Assembly: GCA_002724925.1 (NCBI GenBank) | Contig: PBQA01000014.1 | Location: 62,001 to 126,000, forward strand | Direction: 5' to 3' | Source of the DNA: Oceanospirillaceae bacterium | GTDB taxonomy: Bacteria > Pseudomonadota > Gammaproteobacteria > Pseudomonadales > Oceanobacteraceae | DNA length: 64,000 nucleotides | Part shown: positions 55,736-64,000 of the stretch, piece by piece | Numbering within the stretch: the stretch's first letter is position 1 | Layout: every line of letters begins with the position of its first letter | The notes under the pieces: model-generated | What the model was told of the DNA's origin: nothing | Databases searched by the model: none | What the model saw: the letters and a program-made list of their open reading frames with translations, nothing else | Made by a program: the position numbers and the translations under genes

Positions 55736-57454
55736 TCAGGCCCCTTGTGCCGGACGGTACTGGTAATAGCTTTCGATGTCTTCGCGCGATACAACACCAG
55801 CAAACTGATGTCGTCGCTCATCTCGATACACTATTAACCATTGTAATTGATGTGACTGCATCTGGTCTAAGGCGTCCTGCAGATTCGCTTTCAATGAAAT
55901 ACGTGCCGCCGCCTGGCGATCCGCCGGAATGGTAAAAAGGTCAATCGTTTCTGCGTCCGGGTCTGTTTCCAGCGCTTCTGCGACGGCAGCAGGCCTTATC
56001 AGAGTATCTTCGCCAGCGATCAGGAGCCAGCTCGGGTCTCGCTGCAGAATAAAACCAGCGGCTTCACGTCCGACTTTGCGTTGAACCTCAACGACGGAGC
56101 TTTGCATGGCCTGAGCCACCCAGGTGTTGCGTAACATCTGGCGAACCGGGCTGGGTGTCTGGTATTGAACGTTACCCCCGAGCTGTACCTGAAAAACGGA
56201 CGGTAAACGGAATACCTCGCTGACCACCAGGCTGGCGATTACGACAGAGAGCATGCCCGGCATAATAATATTGGGGTTCGCTGTCAGCTCTAACAGCGCA
56301 ACCAGCGCTGCCAGCGGGGCTCGGAGTACTGCACCCATCATAGCGCCCATACCCAGCATGGTGTAAAAGCCAATGGACAATGGATAGTCCGGCACTAACC
56401 AGACAGAAAGCTGGCCCATCAACCCACCAAGCGCAGCACCGATAAAGAGTACCGGGCCGATAAGACCGGCGGGAAAACTGACGGCTGCTGCCCAACTGGA
56501 TAAGAACATTTTCGCCAGAAGTAAAAGCAGTAAGGTCGTAAATACCACTTTGCCATTCAGCGCATCATTCACTGTGTCGTAACCAATGCCAAGGATTTCC
56601 GGGAGCCACCAACTGATGGCCAGTGTCGCCAGGGTTAAGCCTCCCCAGCGGATGACCAGAGGCAAGTGCCCGAGGCGCTGCAGTATTTTAACCAGGTAAA
56701 TGTATCCGGTAGCGACCAGACCGGCGACGACGCCCAAGAGCATGATGTACGGCACTTCCCACAATGAAGTGAGATTCAGTGCCGGGACATCAAACGCAGT
56801 CTCGTGACCAAAAACCGCACGGCTGACAATGGCACCACTGACTGACGCGAGAATAATAGGAATAAAACCGCGGATGCTGTATTCAAGCAATACCACTTCC
56901 ATGGCGAAAATCACGCCCGCCATCGGTGTGTTGAATGACGCAGAAATAGCGCTGGCTACGCCGGCGGCGGCCAGAATTCGTAAGCGGTGGTGGGCTAATT
57001 CGGTGTGTTGTCCTATCTGGCTCCCTGTTCCTGCGCCTATATGAATAGCGGGGCCTTCGCGACCTACGCTGTGTCCGCTGACCAGTGCGATAACGGCGGA
57101 TATCCATTGCAGAACAATATTTCTGGCAGGCAAGTAACCCTGATGACGCTCCATCCGTAACAGAACATGAGTCACTCCCATGCTTCGCCGGTCTTGTGGC
57201 ACCCAATAAAATAAAAGAATCAGAAGAGCGCCACCGCCCAACAGAAGTAAAGACCGTGCTTCCTGGGACATCCCCTCAAAGTTTTCGGCCGACCCAATAG
57301 GGAAGAATGCGACAAGAGGCAGCTCTATAGCCAAGCGGAAAAGCGTAATCAGGCCTGCACTGACAAGTCCGGTTAACAGAGCAAGACCAGCCAATCCAAT
57401 CTGGTTATCAGACAGCGTGATCATGTTTTGCCAGAGTTGGCGTAACGGGGTCAC
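55736..57454 (-). CDS. ClC-family chloride channel/antiporter with CBS-type tail
   Basis: 572 residues from GTG 57454 (AAGGA 10 bases upstream; the track start at 57583 lacks a site). About ten membrane helices. The gate motif GREGPAIHIGA with its glutamate is kept, and SFPAGLIGPVLFIGAALGG is the third ClC motif. The first motif, normally GSGIP, reads RSMGVTHV, so anion selectivity may differ. Residues ~440-572 look like a CBS pair (SFISLK.. DALDQMQSHQLQWLIVY). Fluoride, chloride or other anions are possible. Confidence 0.88.
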   Translation of the reverse strand: MTPLRQLWQNMITLSDNQIGLAGLALLTGLVSAGLITLFRLAIELPLVAFFPIGSAENFEGMSQEARSLLLLGGGALLILLFYWVPQDRRSMGVTHVLLRMERHQGYLPARNIVLQWISAVIALVSGHSVGREGPAIHIGAGTGSQIGQHTELAHHRLRILAAAGVASAISASFNTPMAGVIFAMEVVLLEYSIRGFIPIILASVSGAIVSRAVFGHETAFDVPALNLTSLWEVPYIMLLGVVAGLVATGYIYLVKILQRLGHLPLVIRWGGLTLATLAISWWLPEILGIGYDTVNDALNGKVVFTTLLLLLLAKMFLSSWAAAVSFPAGLIGPVLFIGAALGGLMGQLSVWLVPDYPLSIGFYTMLGMGAMMGAVLRAPLAALVALLELTANPNIIMPGMLSVVIASLVVSEVFRLPSVFQVQLGGNVQYQTPSPVRQMLRNTWVAQAMQSSVVEVQRKVGREAAGFILQRDPSWLLIAGEDTLIRPAAVAEALETDPDAETIDLFTIPADRQAAARISLKANLQDALDQMQSHQLQWLIVYRDERRHQFAGVVSREDIESYYQYRPAQGA

Positions 57455-57641
57455 TATTGACGGTTCCTTTCTGGCCTTATGGTGTGAAGAGTGCAGAATA
57501 CCAGCTATTATACGCATCTTTGCGGCACGGCTGGAAACCCACCCGGACGCCGCTGCCCGGCGGCGCTGATTCGTGATGTTCACCAGGATTTACCGCCGCA
57601 AAAACACATAGAGCATTACTAGAGCACTACGGAGATTGTCT

Positions 57642-58679
57642 GTGATTAAGGTTGGCATCGTTGGCGGTACCGGTTACACCGGTGTAGAACTGTTACGTAT
57701 TCTCGTACACCACCCAGAAACTGAGCTGAAAGTGATCACATCACGCAGTGAAGAAGGTGTCCGAGTCGACGATATGTACCCTAATCTGCGCGGTTACACC
57801 GACCTTGAGTTTACAGTGCCGGATGCTGATGCTCTGGGTGAGTGTGATGTGGTGTTCTTCGCTACACCTCATGGTGTTGCCCATGCTCTTGCAGAAGACG
57901 TGCTGAACTCAGGTGCCCGCGTTGTCGATTTGTCTGCAGACTTCCGTTTGAAAGATGTCCCTACATGGGAAAAATGGTACGGCCAGGAACATGGCGCACC
58001 GGGTATTCTCCCAGAAGCCGTATATGGATTGCCTGAGGTATATCGGAGTGACATTAGCAAAGCACGTCTTGTTGCTTGTCCCGGCTGTTACCCAACGTCG
58101 GTCGAGTTGGGTCTGATTCCATTGATCGAGCAGGGACTGATTGAAGACCAGCTACTGATTGCCGATTGCAAAACAGGGGTGAGTGGTGCCGGACGAGGCG
58201 CGAAAGTCGGCTCGCTGTTTGCCGAGACGGCCGACAGCTTTATGGCCTACGGCACATCTGGACACCGTCATCTTCCGGAAATACGCCAGGAGCTGAAAGC
58301 GGCTGCGGGTGGCAAAGACGTCAATATTACTTTTACACCTCACCTCGCCCCGATGATCCGCGGGATTCTTGCGACCCTTTATGCTCAGGTGCCGGGGCAG
58401 AAGCTTGAAGAGTTGCAGAAAATGTATGAAGAGCGTTACGCAAATGAACCCTTTGTTGACGTGCTTCCCGCGGGCAGTCAGCCAGCGACCAGAAGTGTTA
58501 AAGGCAGCAATGTTTGCCGTCTGGCCCTGCATTATCACGAAGACACAGGTCAGATCATTGTCCTGTCTGCGATTGATAACCTGGTCAAAGGATCTTCCGG
58601 GCAGGCCGTTCAGTGCATGAATATTATGTTTGGCTTTGAAGAAAGCATGGGCCTGCAACACGTTGCTCTGATGCCTTAA
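57642..58679 (+). CDS. argC: N-acetyl-gamma-glutamyl-phosphate reductase
   Basis: Third step of arginine synthesis. Start at GTG 57642, with GGAG 7 bases upstream; the TTG at 57636 would be too close to it. 345 residues. [18 protein letters not shown] is the NADP loop. The catalytic Cys is in [15 protein letters not shown], and HRHLPEI and KGSSGQAVQ follow. It heads a plus-strand group ending in erpA, as in pseudomonads. Confidence 0.97.
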   Translation: MIKVGIVGGTGYTGVELLRILVHHPETELKVITSRSEEGVRVDDMYPNLRGYTDLEFTVPDADALGECDVVFFATPHGVAHALAEDVLNSGARVVDLSADFRLKDVPTWEKWYGQEHGAPGILPEAVYGLPEVYRSDISKARLVACPGCYPTSVELGLIPLIEQGLIEDQLLIADCKTGVSGAGRGAKVGSLFAETADSFMAYGTSGHRHLPEIRQELKAAAGGKDVNITFTPHLAPMIRGILATLYAQVPGQKLEELQKMYEERYANEPFVDVLPAGSQPATRSVKGSNVCRLALHYHEDTGQIIVLSAIDNLVKGSSGQAVQCMNIMFGFEESMGLQHVALMP

Positions 58680-58701
58680 TGATCGGTTCTGGAGGTAGAA
58701 C

Positions 58702-59442
58702 ATGGCAGTAGTTGAAGGCAGTGTTCAGGACGAACTGGTCATTGTACGCCGGGCAAAGGGATATCGTTTCTGGCGGGCCTTCTGGCTCGCTATTCTGATT
58801 CTGGTGACTGCGGGTGGTGGGTACCTGTATGGGTACTTCGACAGCTACACACAGATGAAAGTGTTAAAAGAAGAGAATGGTTATCTGAAAGACGGTCTTC
58901 GTACCAGTGAGAAAACCATTGAAGATTTAAGTCAGCGCGTTGCCGTATTAGAGAAGGGCGGTGAAGTTGATCGTCAGGCCGCTGATGGATTTCGGGATAC
59001 TGTAAAAGATCTTAAGGATCAGGTTTCTGTACTTGAGCAGGAAGTTGCGTTTTACAAAGGCATCATGGCCCCCGGAAGTGCCGATAAGGGGTTACGTATC
59101 AGCCGGATAGACCTTGATGCGATCAGTGCAAATCAGTACAGCTATGCCGTCATGATGACCCAGGTAGTCGATAACACTAACTATGTTCAGGGCGAAGTAG
59201 CCGTCAATGTGATTGGCCTGCGATCTGGTGAGCAGGAAGTTATCGCCCTCCGGGACCTGGATGACAATATCAGTGAGTTGGGCATTCCGTTCCGCTTCCG
59301 GTATTTCCAGGAGCTGAAGGGAATACTGAATCTACCGGATGGCTTTACTCCGCAGCAACTGCAGGTTGTGATGCAATCGCGAGGGCAGAACTCACAACGG
59401 GTGGAAGAAACCCGAAACTGGAATTCCGAGGGAGAGGCCTGA
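58702..59442 (+). CDS. coiled-coil membrane-anchored protein (DUF6776-like)
   Basis: 246 residues. Cytoplasmic start, one membrane helix (FWRAFWLAILILVTAGGGYLYGY, about 23-45), then a coiled coil (~55-120, heptads in MKVLKEENGYLKDGLRTSEK and DLKDQVSVLEQEVAFYKG), then a beta-rich periplasmic domain. It matches the protein encoded between argC and the bactofilin gene in Pseudomonas. Function unknown; the stop overlaps the bactofilin start (TGATG), which suggests a membrane anchor for that polymer. Confidence 0.82.
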   Translation: MAVVEGSVQDELVIVRRAKGYRFWRAFWLAILILVTAGGGYLYGYFDSYTQMKVLKEENGYLKDGLRTSEKTIEDLSQRVAVLEKGGEVDRQAADGFRDTVKDLKDQVSVLEQEVAFYKGIMAPGSADKGLRISRIDLDAISANQYSYAVMMTQVVDNTNYVQGEVAVNVIGLRSGEQEVIALRDLDDNISELGIPFRFRYFQELKGILNLPDGFTPQQLQVVMQSRGQNSQRVEETRNWNSEGEA

Positions 59443-59852
59443 TGTTCAGTGCTAAGACTAATAACCATATAGATTTTGATACCGTAATCTCGGCTCGCAC
59501 TGAAATCCGCGGCGACGTTACCGTTAAAGGTGCCATCCAGATCGATGGTGTCCTGAAAGGCAATCTGATCGCTGAGCCGGGTTCTAAAGCCTCTGTGCGT
59601 ATCAGTGACAAAGGGCGTGTGGAAGGGCGGATTACAGCCCCAAATGTCATCATCAATGGTGAGGTACATGGTGATATCCATGCCTACGACTACATTGAAT
59701 TAGCGAAAAAAGCCCGCATAACAGGGGATGTCCACTATGCATCAATGGAGATGGTATTGGGTGCTCAGGTAAACGGGCAATTGATTCATGGGTCGGCATC
59801 AGCGAAGGCTGGCACTGGCGTGACTCAACCAGAAATGGCAAAAGTTGACTAA
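59442..59852 (+). CDS. bactofilin (polymer-forming cytoskeletal protein)
   Basis: 136 residues. The right-handed beta-helix repeats of the DUF583/bactofilin family are visible (IRGDVTVKGAIQIDGVLKGNL, GRVEGRITAPNVIINGEVHGDI, ARITGDVHYASMEMVLGAQVNGQL). Flanking tails are short and disordered. Bactofilins form filaments that place cell-wall enzymes. The M23 peptidase three genes on and the coupled coiled-coil membrane protein are natural partners, though this is inferred from synteny. Confidence 0.93.
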   Translation: MFSAKTNNHIDFDTVISARTEIRGDVTVKGAIQIDGVLKGNLIAEPGSKASVRISDKGRVEGRITAPNVIINGEVHGDIHAYDYIELAKKARITGDVHYASMEMVLGAQVNGQLIHGSASAKAGTGVTQPEMAKVD

Positions 59853-59913
59853 TTCACTGGGTTAAGCAGATAATCCTACAAGACTTATCCAAAACATCTT
59901 TCCCAAGGTAACT

Positions 59914-60261
59914 ATGACAGCAGTTCAGCAGGCCGCTCCAATCGAACTGACGCAGGCGGCAGAAGAAAAAATCCGTGACCTTCTCGAAGATGAGGGTGAC
60001 GATGAGCTGTGTCTCAGAGTGTTTGTAACAGGTGGTGGCTGTTCCGGCTTCCAGTACGGATTTACTTTTGACGATGAGCAAGCGGAAGATGATGCTCTTA
60101 TCGGCCACCAAGGCGTGCGGGTGCTTGTAGACTCACTTAGCTACGGTTACCTCGTCGGCTCCGTGTTGGATTATAAAGAAGGTCTGGAAGGGTCCCGGTT
60201 TGCTGTTTCTAACCCCGGTGCCTCTTCTACTTGTGGTTGTGGTTCGTCATTCGCAATCTGA
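59914..60261 (+). CDS. erpA: iron-sulfur cluster insertion protein ErpA
   Basis: A-type carrier that delivers Fe-S clusters to apoenzymes. 115 residues with the three ligands: Cys in [11 protein letters not shown] and the pair in CGCGSSF near the end. AAGG precedes the ATG. Confidence 0.96.
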   Translation: MTAVQQAAPIELTQAAEEKIRDLLEDEGDDELCLRVFVTGGGCSGFQYGFTFDDEQAEDDALIGHQGVRVLVDSLSYGYLVGSVLDYKEGLEGSRFAVSNPGASSTCGCGSSFAI

Positions 60262-60286
60262 CTTGATGCGCATCAGGGAGGTTCCC

Positions 60287-60820
60287 ATGCGAATTGTACT
60301 AACTGCTTTACTCGTATCATGCTCTTTATTCGCCCATGGCAATCAGGACGAACAGAACACATCATCAACAGCTGACGCCAGCTCAGAGGTTGCCCCGGTA
60401 GAGGCCATTCAGGAAGGTGAAGTAACGGCTGAAATCATTCCTGCCTCCGCTGAAGATATTCCTGCACTGTTTCAGGCCCGCATACAGGAGCACTCAGCGG
60501 ATGAAATGCTTGCGCTGCTACAGCGTGCCGAGAAAATTGCTTCGGGTCAGGATGTTTACCGCACTCGCGAGCCAGTGATGCTGGTTCTCTCGGGGGATGA
60601 GATTGAGTTGTTCAAGCGTGACAATTATCGAGACAACAAGGCGCTCGTAGATCTTGCCGCGCGCCTTGATGCATTTAATATCATCGATGTGAAAGTGTGC
60701 CGCCACTGGACGGGGCAAAGAGGTATTGAACTCACTGACTTGCCGCCCTTTATCGAAGGCGTTTCATCCGCTGATCAGGAAAGTAAGCGTCTTGAGAGTG
60801 CGGGCTATGCCTACTTCTGA
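60287..60820 (+). CDS. exported DsrE-like protein of unknown function
   Basis: 177 residues from ATG 60287, with GGGAGG 7 bases upstream; the track's start at 60200 lies inside erpA. The signal peptide MRIVLTALLVSCSLFAHG contains LVSC, which also satisfies a lipobox, so it may be a lipoprotein. An acidic, Ala-rich linker leads to a domain (REPVMLVLSGDEIELFKRDNY, AFNIIDVKVCRHWTGQRGI) and C-terminal SAGYAYF. This resembles the DsrE/DsrF fold of sulfur-relay proteins, with the single Cys in VKVCRHW. The 3' end overlaps anmK by 10 bases. Confidence 0.68.
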   Translation: MRIVLTALLVSCSLFAHGNQDEQNTSSTADASSEVAPVEAIQEGEVTAEIIPASAEDIPALFQARIQEHSADEMLALLQRAEKIASGQDVYRTREPVMLVLSGDEIELFKRDNYRDNKALVDLAARLDAFNIIDVKVCRHWTGQRGIELTDLPPFIEGVSSADQESKRLESAGYAYF

Positions 60821-61920
60821 TAGCCGTTGCCCGTACTCCCCGGGTAAATTCCACCGAGAATTCTCTCACCCTGAGCACCGGTAACCGCAGGCAGGTTACC
60901 ACTCAGGTGGTTGACGGTTCGCCAGCCGAGCCAGGCGAAGGCCATCGCCTCCATCCAATCCGGGTGTATGCCCACCGCTTCTGTCGACTGAACATTTAAC
61001 CCACTTGTGTGGGCTTTAATGCGTTCCATAAGGTGGCTGTTTTTCAGGCCGCCGCCACAGACGTAGAGCTCTTTAAGCTCCGGCGCATACCGCTTGATAG
61101 CATCGGCAATGCTGGTGGCCGTCAGTTCCGCCAGGGTGGCAAGAACGTCATCAGGGGAATAGTGGGCAGGAATAGCAAGCTGCTGCAGATTGAAGAGTTC
61201 ACGTCCCGTGCTCTTGGGCGGCACTTCTGCAAAATACGGATGCTTCAGCCACTCATCAAGCAGTTCAGTAATGACCACTCCTCGCGCAGCAGATGCGCCT
61301 CCAGCATCACAGCTGCAACCTGTCATTACGCGGCAGTACTCATCCATTAACGCGTTGCCCGGCCCGGTATCAAAACCGAGAGTCTTATCCTGATCGGCAT
61401 TGATCAGGGTGAGGTTGGCGATGCCGCCGATATTGAGAACCGCGCACGGCTGATGTGCCTGCATGGCAACCTGATGAAACGCCGGTACAAGAGGAGCGCC
61501 TTCACCGCCAGCGGCAATATCTCTGCGTCGGAAGTCAGCGACACAAGTGATGCCTGTGTACTCGGCCAGCCATGACGGATCGCCGATCTGCCAACTGAAA
61601 CCATCCGGCTGAGGTCGGTGCCGCAGGGTGTGCCCATGGCTACCGATAAGGCTAATATCTCTGGCTGAAAGTTCGTTCTTCTCCAGCAGAGAAACCACGG
61701 CCTGGACACCGTACTGCGCAATTAATCGGTCGGCATCCATGATCAATTCAGCACTGAGCGTTTCGCTGACCGCTAATGCCTTGAAGAAGTCTGATACTTC
61801 ATCCGGATAATCAATGCATAACGCATCAATCATGGTTACCTTTTCAGGCGTGATATCAACCAGACAAGCATCCATTCCGTCGGCACTTGTACCCGACATC
61901 AGCCCGATACATAACGTCAT
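60811..61920 (-). CDS. anmK: anhydro-N-acetylmuramic acid kinase
   Basis: Peptidoglycan-recycling enzyme that converts anhydroMurNAc to MurNAc-6-phosphate. 369 residues. GLMSGTSADGMDACLVDI, GSHGHTLRHRP, ADFRRRDIAAGGEGAPLVP and VCGGGLKNSHLMERI are diagnostic. Its start overlaps the M23 peptidase stop (ATGA), so wall cleavage and recycling share one transcript. Confidence 0.96.
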   Translation of the reverse strand: MTLCIGLMSGTSADGMDACLVDITPEKVTMIDALCIDYPDEVSDFFKALAVSETLSAELIMDADRLIAQYGVQAVVSLLEKNELSARDISLIGSHGHTLRHRPQPDGFSWQIGDPSWLAEYTGITCVADFRRRDIAAGGEGAPLVPAFHQVAMQAHQPCAVLNIGGIANLTLINADQDKTLGFDTGPGNALMDEYCRVMTGCSCDAGGASAARGVVITELLDEWLKHPYFAEVPPKSTGRELFNLQQLAIPAHYSPDDVLATLAELTATSIADAIKRYAPELKELYVCGGGLKNSHLMERIKAHTSGLNVQSTEAVGIHPDWMEAMAFAWLGWRTVNHLSGNLPAVTGAQGERILGGIYPGSTGNGYQK

Positions 61921-63203
61921 TGAAATTCTCCGTCCGGGCCTGAAGAAGCACTGAAGTCTGTTAACCAGCTCGTTAGCTTTTCCGACTCTTTCAGGAAGGC
62001 CGCTTTTTCAGAAGATTTTATGGACTCTGCTTTAGGCAGTTTTACCCGCAATGAATCTCTGTGGACGCCGTCGACAAGGAACTCGTAATGAAGATGGGGG
62101 CCGGTGGAGGCACCGGTCGTACCTACGTAACCAATGATCTGCCCCTGCTTAACGTAGCGGCCCACCCGCACGCCACGCCCGAACTTGCTCATGTGAGCAT
62201 ACTTGGTCTGATAGCGCTGGCCGTGTTGTATGACAACAACGTTGCCATAACCGCCATTGCGGCTGGCGAAGGTTACCTTGCCGTCGCCTGCAGCTTTGAT
62301 CGGGGTACCCGTCGGTGCAGCATAGTCGGTTCCACGGTGTGCGCGGATGGTGTTCAGAATCGGATGCTTACGGTTGGGATTGAAGCGTGAGCTGATGCGG
62401 AAGTAGTCGATCGGGTTGCGCAGGAAGGCCTTACGCATACTCGTGCCTTCCGGAGTATAGTAGTTAGCCTGCCCCTGGCTGTCGACGTAGCGGACGGCAG
62501 TTAATTCCCGGTCTCGGTTGTTGAACTGAGCAATCAGGATGTCACCGTAGCCGATCTGTTCGCCATCGAGCTGCACTTCTTCGAAGATGATGCTGAAAGA
62601 ATCGCCTTTGCGGATATCCAGTGCAAAGTCGATATCCCAACCGAAAATGGCAGCGAGTTGGTACAGTATCTGGTCAGGAACACCGGCTTGTGATCCGTCG
62701 TAATACAGAGAATTATCGATCGTGGCCGAGGCAAAGCGAGGGATATAATCTGCTGTCCTTTCAATCAGCTCATAAGACAGCGTGCCGTCGTCTTTGCGTG
62801 CAAGAGAGTGCCGCGCCAGGGGCGAGAGAATAATCTCCAGCTGTGAAATTTTATTACCAGCTGTCCGTACCCAGCGCACGGTCTGACCAACTTTGAGGTT
62901 GATCACATCTCTCGGAACAGCCTTCGCGATATCGATGACATCGACAGCACTGAGACTCTCCCGATCAAACAGAACTGAGAGGCTGTCACCACTCTTTACT
63001 GTTGTCTCCTCCCAGTCGGGTTCAGGCTCCGGCGGGGGAATGTCGGGTTCCGAGACCTCAGGAAGGTCAATCACAAAGGTCTGTTGCTTGGTTGACTCGC
63101 CGGAATCCGGGAGAAGAACCAGAATGAGTAGCAGCAGAATACCGAGCCCGGCACCGATAAGGTGACGTAACGGGAAATACTGTAGTTGCCCGGGCAGAGC
63201 CAT
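61917..63203 (-). CDS. mepM: M23 peptidoglycan endopeptidase, MepM-like
   Basis: 428 residues from ATG 63203; upstream track codons would precede the membrane segment. N-terminal anchor FPLRHLIGAGLGILLLLILVLL, then a LysM/OapA-like domain (VKSGDSLSVLFDRESLSA), a Csd3-like second domain and the catalytic domain. The zinc site is complete: HRGTDYAAPTGTPI and GPHLHYEFLVDG. Such enzymes cut DD-crosslinks so that new strands can be inserted. Divergent from tyrS, as in pseudomonads (PA0667/PA0668). Confidence 0.93.
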   Translation of the reverse strand: MALPGQLQYFPLRHLIGAGLGILLLLILVLLPDSGESTKQQTFVIDLPEVSEPDIPPPEPEPDWEETTVKSGDSLSVLFDRESLSAVDVIDIAKAVPRDVINLKVGQTVRWVRTAGNKISQLEIILSPLARHSLARKDDGTLSYELIERTADYIPRFASATIDNSLYYDGSQAGVPDQILYQLAAIFGWDIDFALDIRKGDSFSIIFEEVQLDGEQIGYGDILIAQFNNRDRELTAVRYVDSQGQANYYTPEGTSMRKAFLRNPIDYFRISSRFNPNRKHPILNTIRAHRGTDYAAPTGTPIKAAGDGKVTFASRNGGYGNVVVIQHGQRYQTKYAHMSKFGRGVRVGRYVKQGQIIGYVGTTGASTGPHLHYEFLVDGVHRDSLRVKLPKAESIKSSEKAAFLKESEKLTSWLTDFSASSGPDGEFQ

Positions 63204-63342
63204 CTTATTATCGAATCCTCGTATGCATTTCGCAGGAAAGTGTAAACAATCACTGGGCATTTTACCCGGTGAACTTGATTTTGCACCTTGATCAGGTATG
63301 TTCAGCTCCCTTTCCGACAACCGAAATGTGAAGATAGCTCCC

Positions 63343-64000
63343 ATGACAGCCGCACTTATTGCTGACCTGAAAGAGCGTGGTCTGCTGAATCAGATCACCG
63401 CTGAAGACGAATTCAATGAACACCTCAACGGCGGTCCTCGCGTTCTTTATTGCGGCTTCGACCCAACCGCAGACAGTCTTCACCTCGGGCACCTGGTGCC
63501 TTTGCTGGTTCTGCGTCGCTTTCAGGATGCCGGACATAAGCCAATCGCATTGGTAGGTGGCGCGACAGGATTGATCGGTGATCCAAGTTTTAAAGCCGCC
63601 GAGCGACAGCTTAATACGGCTGACATTGTCGCAGGCTGGGCCGATAAGATTCGCGGTCAGGTCAGCCAGTTTATCGCCTTCGAAGGTGTTGAAAACCCAG
63701 CCGTTGTTGTAAATAACCTCGACTGGGCTGGAGAAATGAATGTTCTCGACTTCCTGCGTGATGTCGGCAAGCACTTCTCTGTTAATGCCATGATTAATAA
63801 AGAGTCGGTGCAGCAACGCCTGAATCGTGAAGGTGCTGGGATCTCCTTTACCGAGTTCTCGTACGCTCTGCTTCAGGGAATGGACTTTGCCGAACTGAAT
63901 CGTCGTTACGACTGTACTTTGCAAATAGGTGGTTCAGACCAGTGGGGCAATATTGTCGGTGGTATCGATCTGTCCCGTCGCCAGAATGGCGCTCAGACAT
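63343..64000 (+). CDS. tyrS: tyrosyl-tRNA synthetase (partial, 5' part)
   Basis: Charges tRNA-Tyr. The first 219 codons are present and the window ends before the KMSKS loop. The HIGH-type motif is HLGH in [20 protein letters not shown] is the nucleotide region, and [14 protein letters not shown] is conserved. ATG 63343 is the family start; an in-frame GTG 15 bases upstream is possible. Confidence 0.96.
   Translation, partial: MTAALIADLKERGLLNQITAEDEFNEHLNGGPRVLYCGFDPTADSLHLGHLVPLLVLRRFQDAGHKPIALVGGATGLIGDPSFKAAERQLNTADIVAGWADKIRGQVSQFIAFEGVENPAVVVNNLDWAGEMNVLDFLRDVGKHFSVNAMINKESVQQRLNREGAGISFTEFSYALLQGMDFAELNRRYDCTLQIGGSDQWGNIVGGIDLSRRQNGAQT

Noticed and set aside
1-64000. Prophage, transposon, CRISPR or integron
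   Set aside because: No transposase, integrase, phage or cas gene and no regular repeat-spacer array was found; the only repeats are the short ones listed.
1-64000. tRNA or rRNA genes
   Set aside because: I looked for TΨC-type GGTTCGA..C and cloverleaf ends in the intergenic gaps and saw none; a covariance-model search would settle this.

Overview
The window is 64 kb of chromosomal DNA from a gammaproteobacterium. The gene order is a mosaic of blocks that I remember from Pseudomonas (cytochrome c5/sutA, dapF-lysA-lptM-cyaA, pyrC'-pyrB-pyrR-ruvX-yqgE-tonB-gshB-pilGHIJK-chpABC, argC-bactofilin-erpA-anmK-M23-tyrS). The blocks are joined in a different order and separated by other genes. Moderate base composition, the Pil-Chp twitching system, a class I adenylate cyclase and an LPS-type polysaccharide locus fit a marine member of the Oceanospirillales/Saccharospirillaceae-type lineages. 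The genus is not fixed by anything I can see. No rRNA, tRNA, CRISPR array, prophage or insertion sequence was found.

Layout. 1-2.1 kb: start of a YnbE-like lipoprotein, cytochrome c5, a SutA-like RNA polymerase factor and an exported protein of unknown function. 2.0-8.5 kb (minus strand): adenylate cyclase cyaA, then lptM, lysA, dapF, a DUF484 gene and a YigB-type HAD phosphatase; the xerC gene usual between the last two is absent. 8.5-14.2 kb (minus): gshB, tonB-like gene, yqgE, ruvX, pyrR, pyrB and an inactive dihydroorotase pyrC', mostly overlapping end to end. 14.5-26.7 kb (plus): the complete pilGHIJK-chpABC chemosensory operon, including a 2110-residue hybrid kinase ChpA.

26.8-34.1 kb is the main accessory region. 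It is a polysaccharide locus of two converging operons. The plus operon holds a protein of unknown family, a pyruvyl transferase-like protein, an aminoglycoside phosphotransferase-fold kinase and a family 4 glycosyltransferase. The minus operon holds a Kps/Kdo-transferase-like protein, a sialyltransferase-like protein and an O-antigen ligase/polymerase.

34.1-38.9 kb (minus): the S-adenosylmethionine cycle operon, an ArsR-methyltransferase regulator (SahR type) followed by metK, ahcY and metF. It has a perfect palindromic operator over the promoter, an apparently leaderless first gene and a 121-nt palindromic element between ahcY and metF. 39-43.2 kb: a GST, topoisomerase III and a CoA-transferase. 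43.2-44.7 kb: a gene-poor islet with a lineage-specific lipoprotein.

44.7-57.5 kb: ilvE, glnE, PBP1b (mrcB) with a TPR lipoprotein, a chemoreceptor with a histidine-rich membrane sensor, a membrane protein, hemL, hemJ and a ClC transporter. 57.6-64 kb: argC, a coiled-coil membrane protein, bactofilin, erpA, a DsrE-like exported protein, anmK, an M23 peptidoglycan peptidase and the start of tyrS. The last group links arginine and iron-sulfur metabolism with cell-wall recycling and remodelling. Start codons were moved from the ORF track where a ribosome-binding site or family alignment favoured another start.
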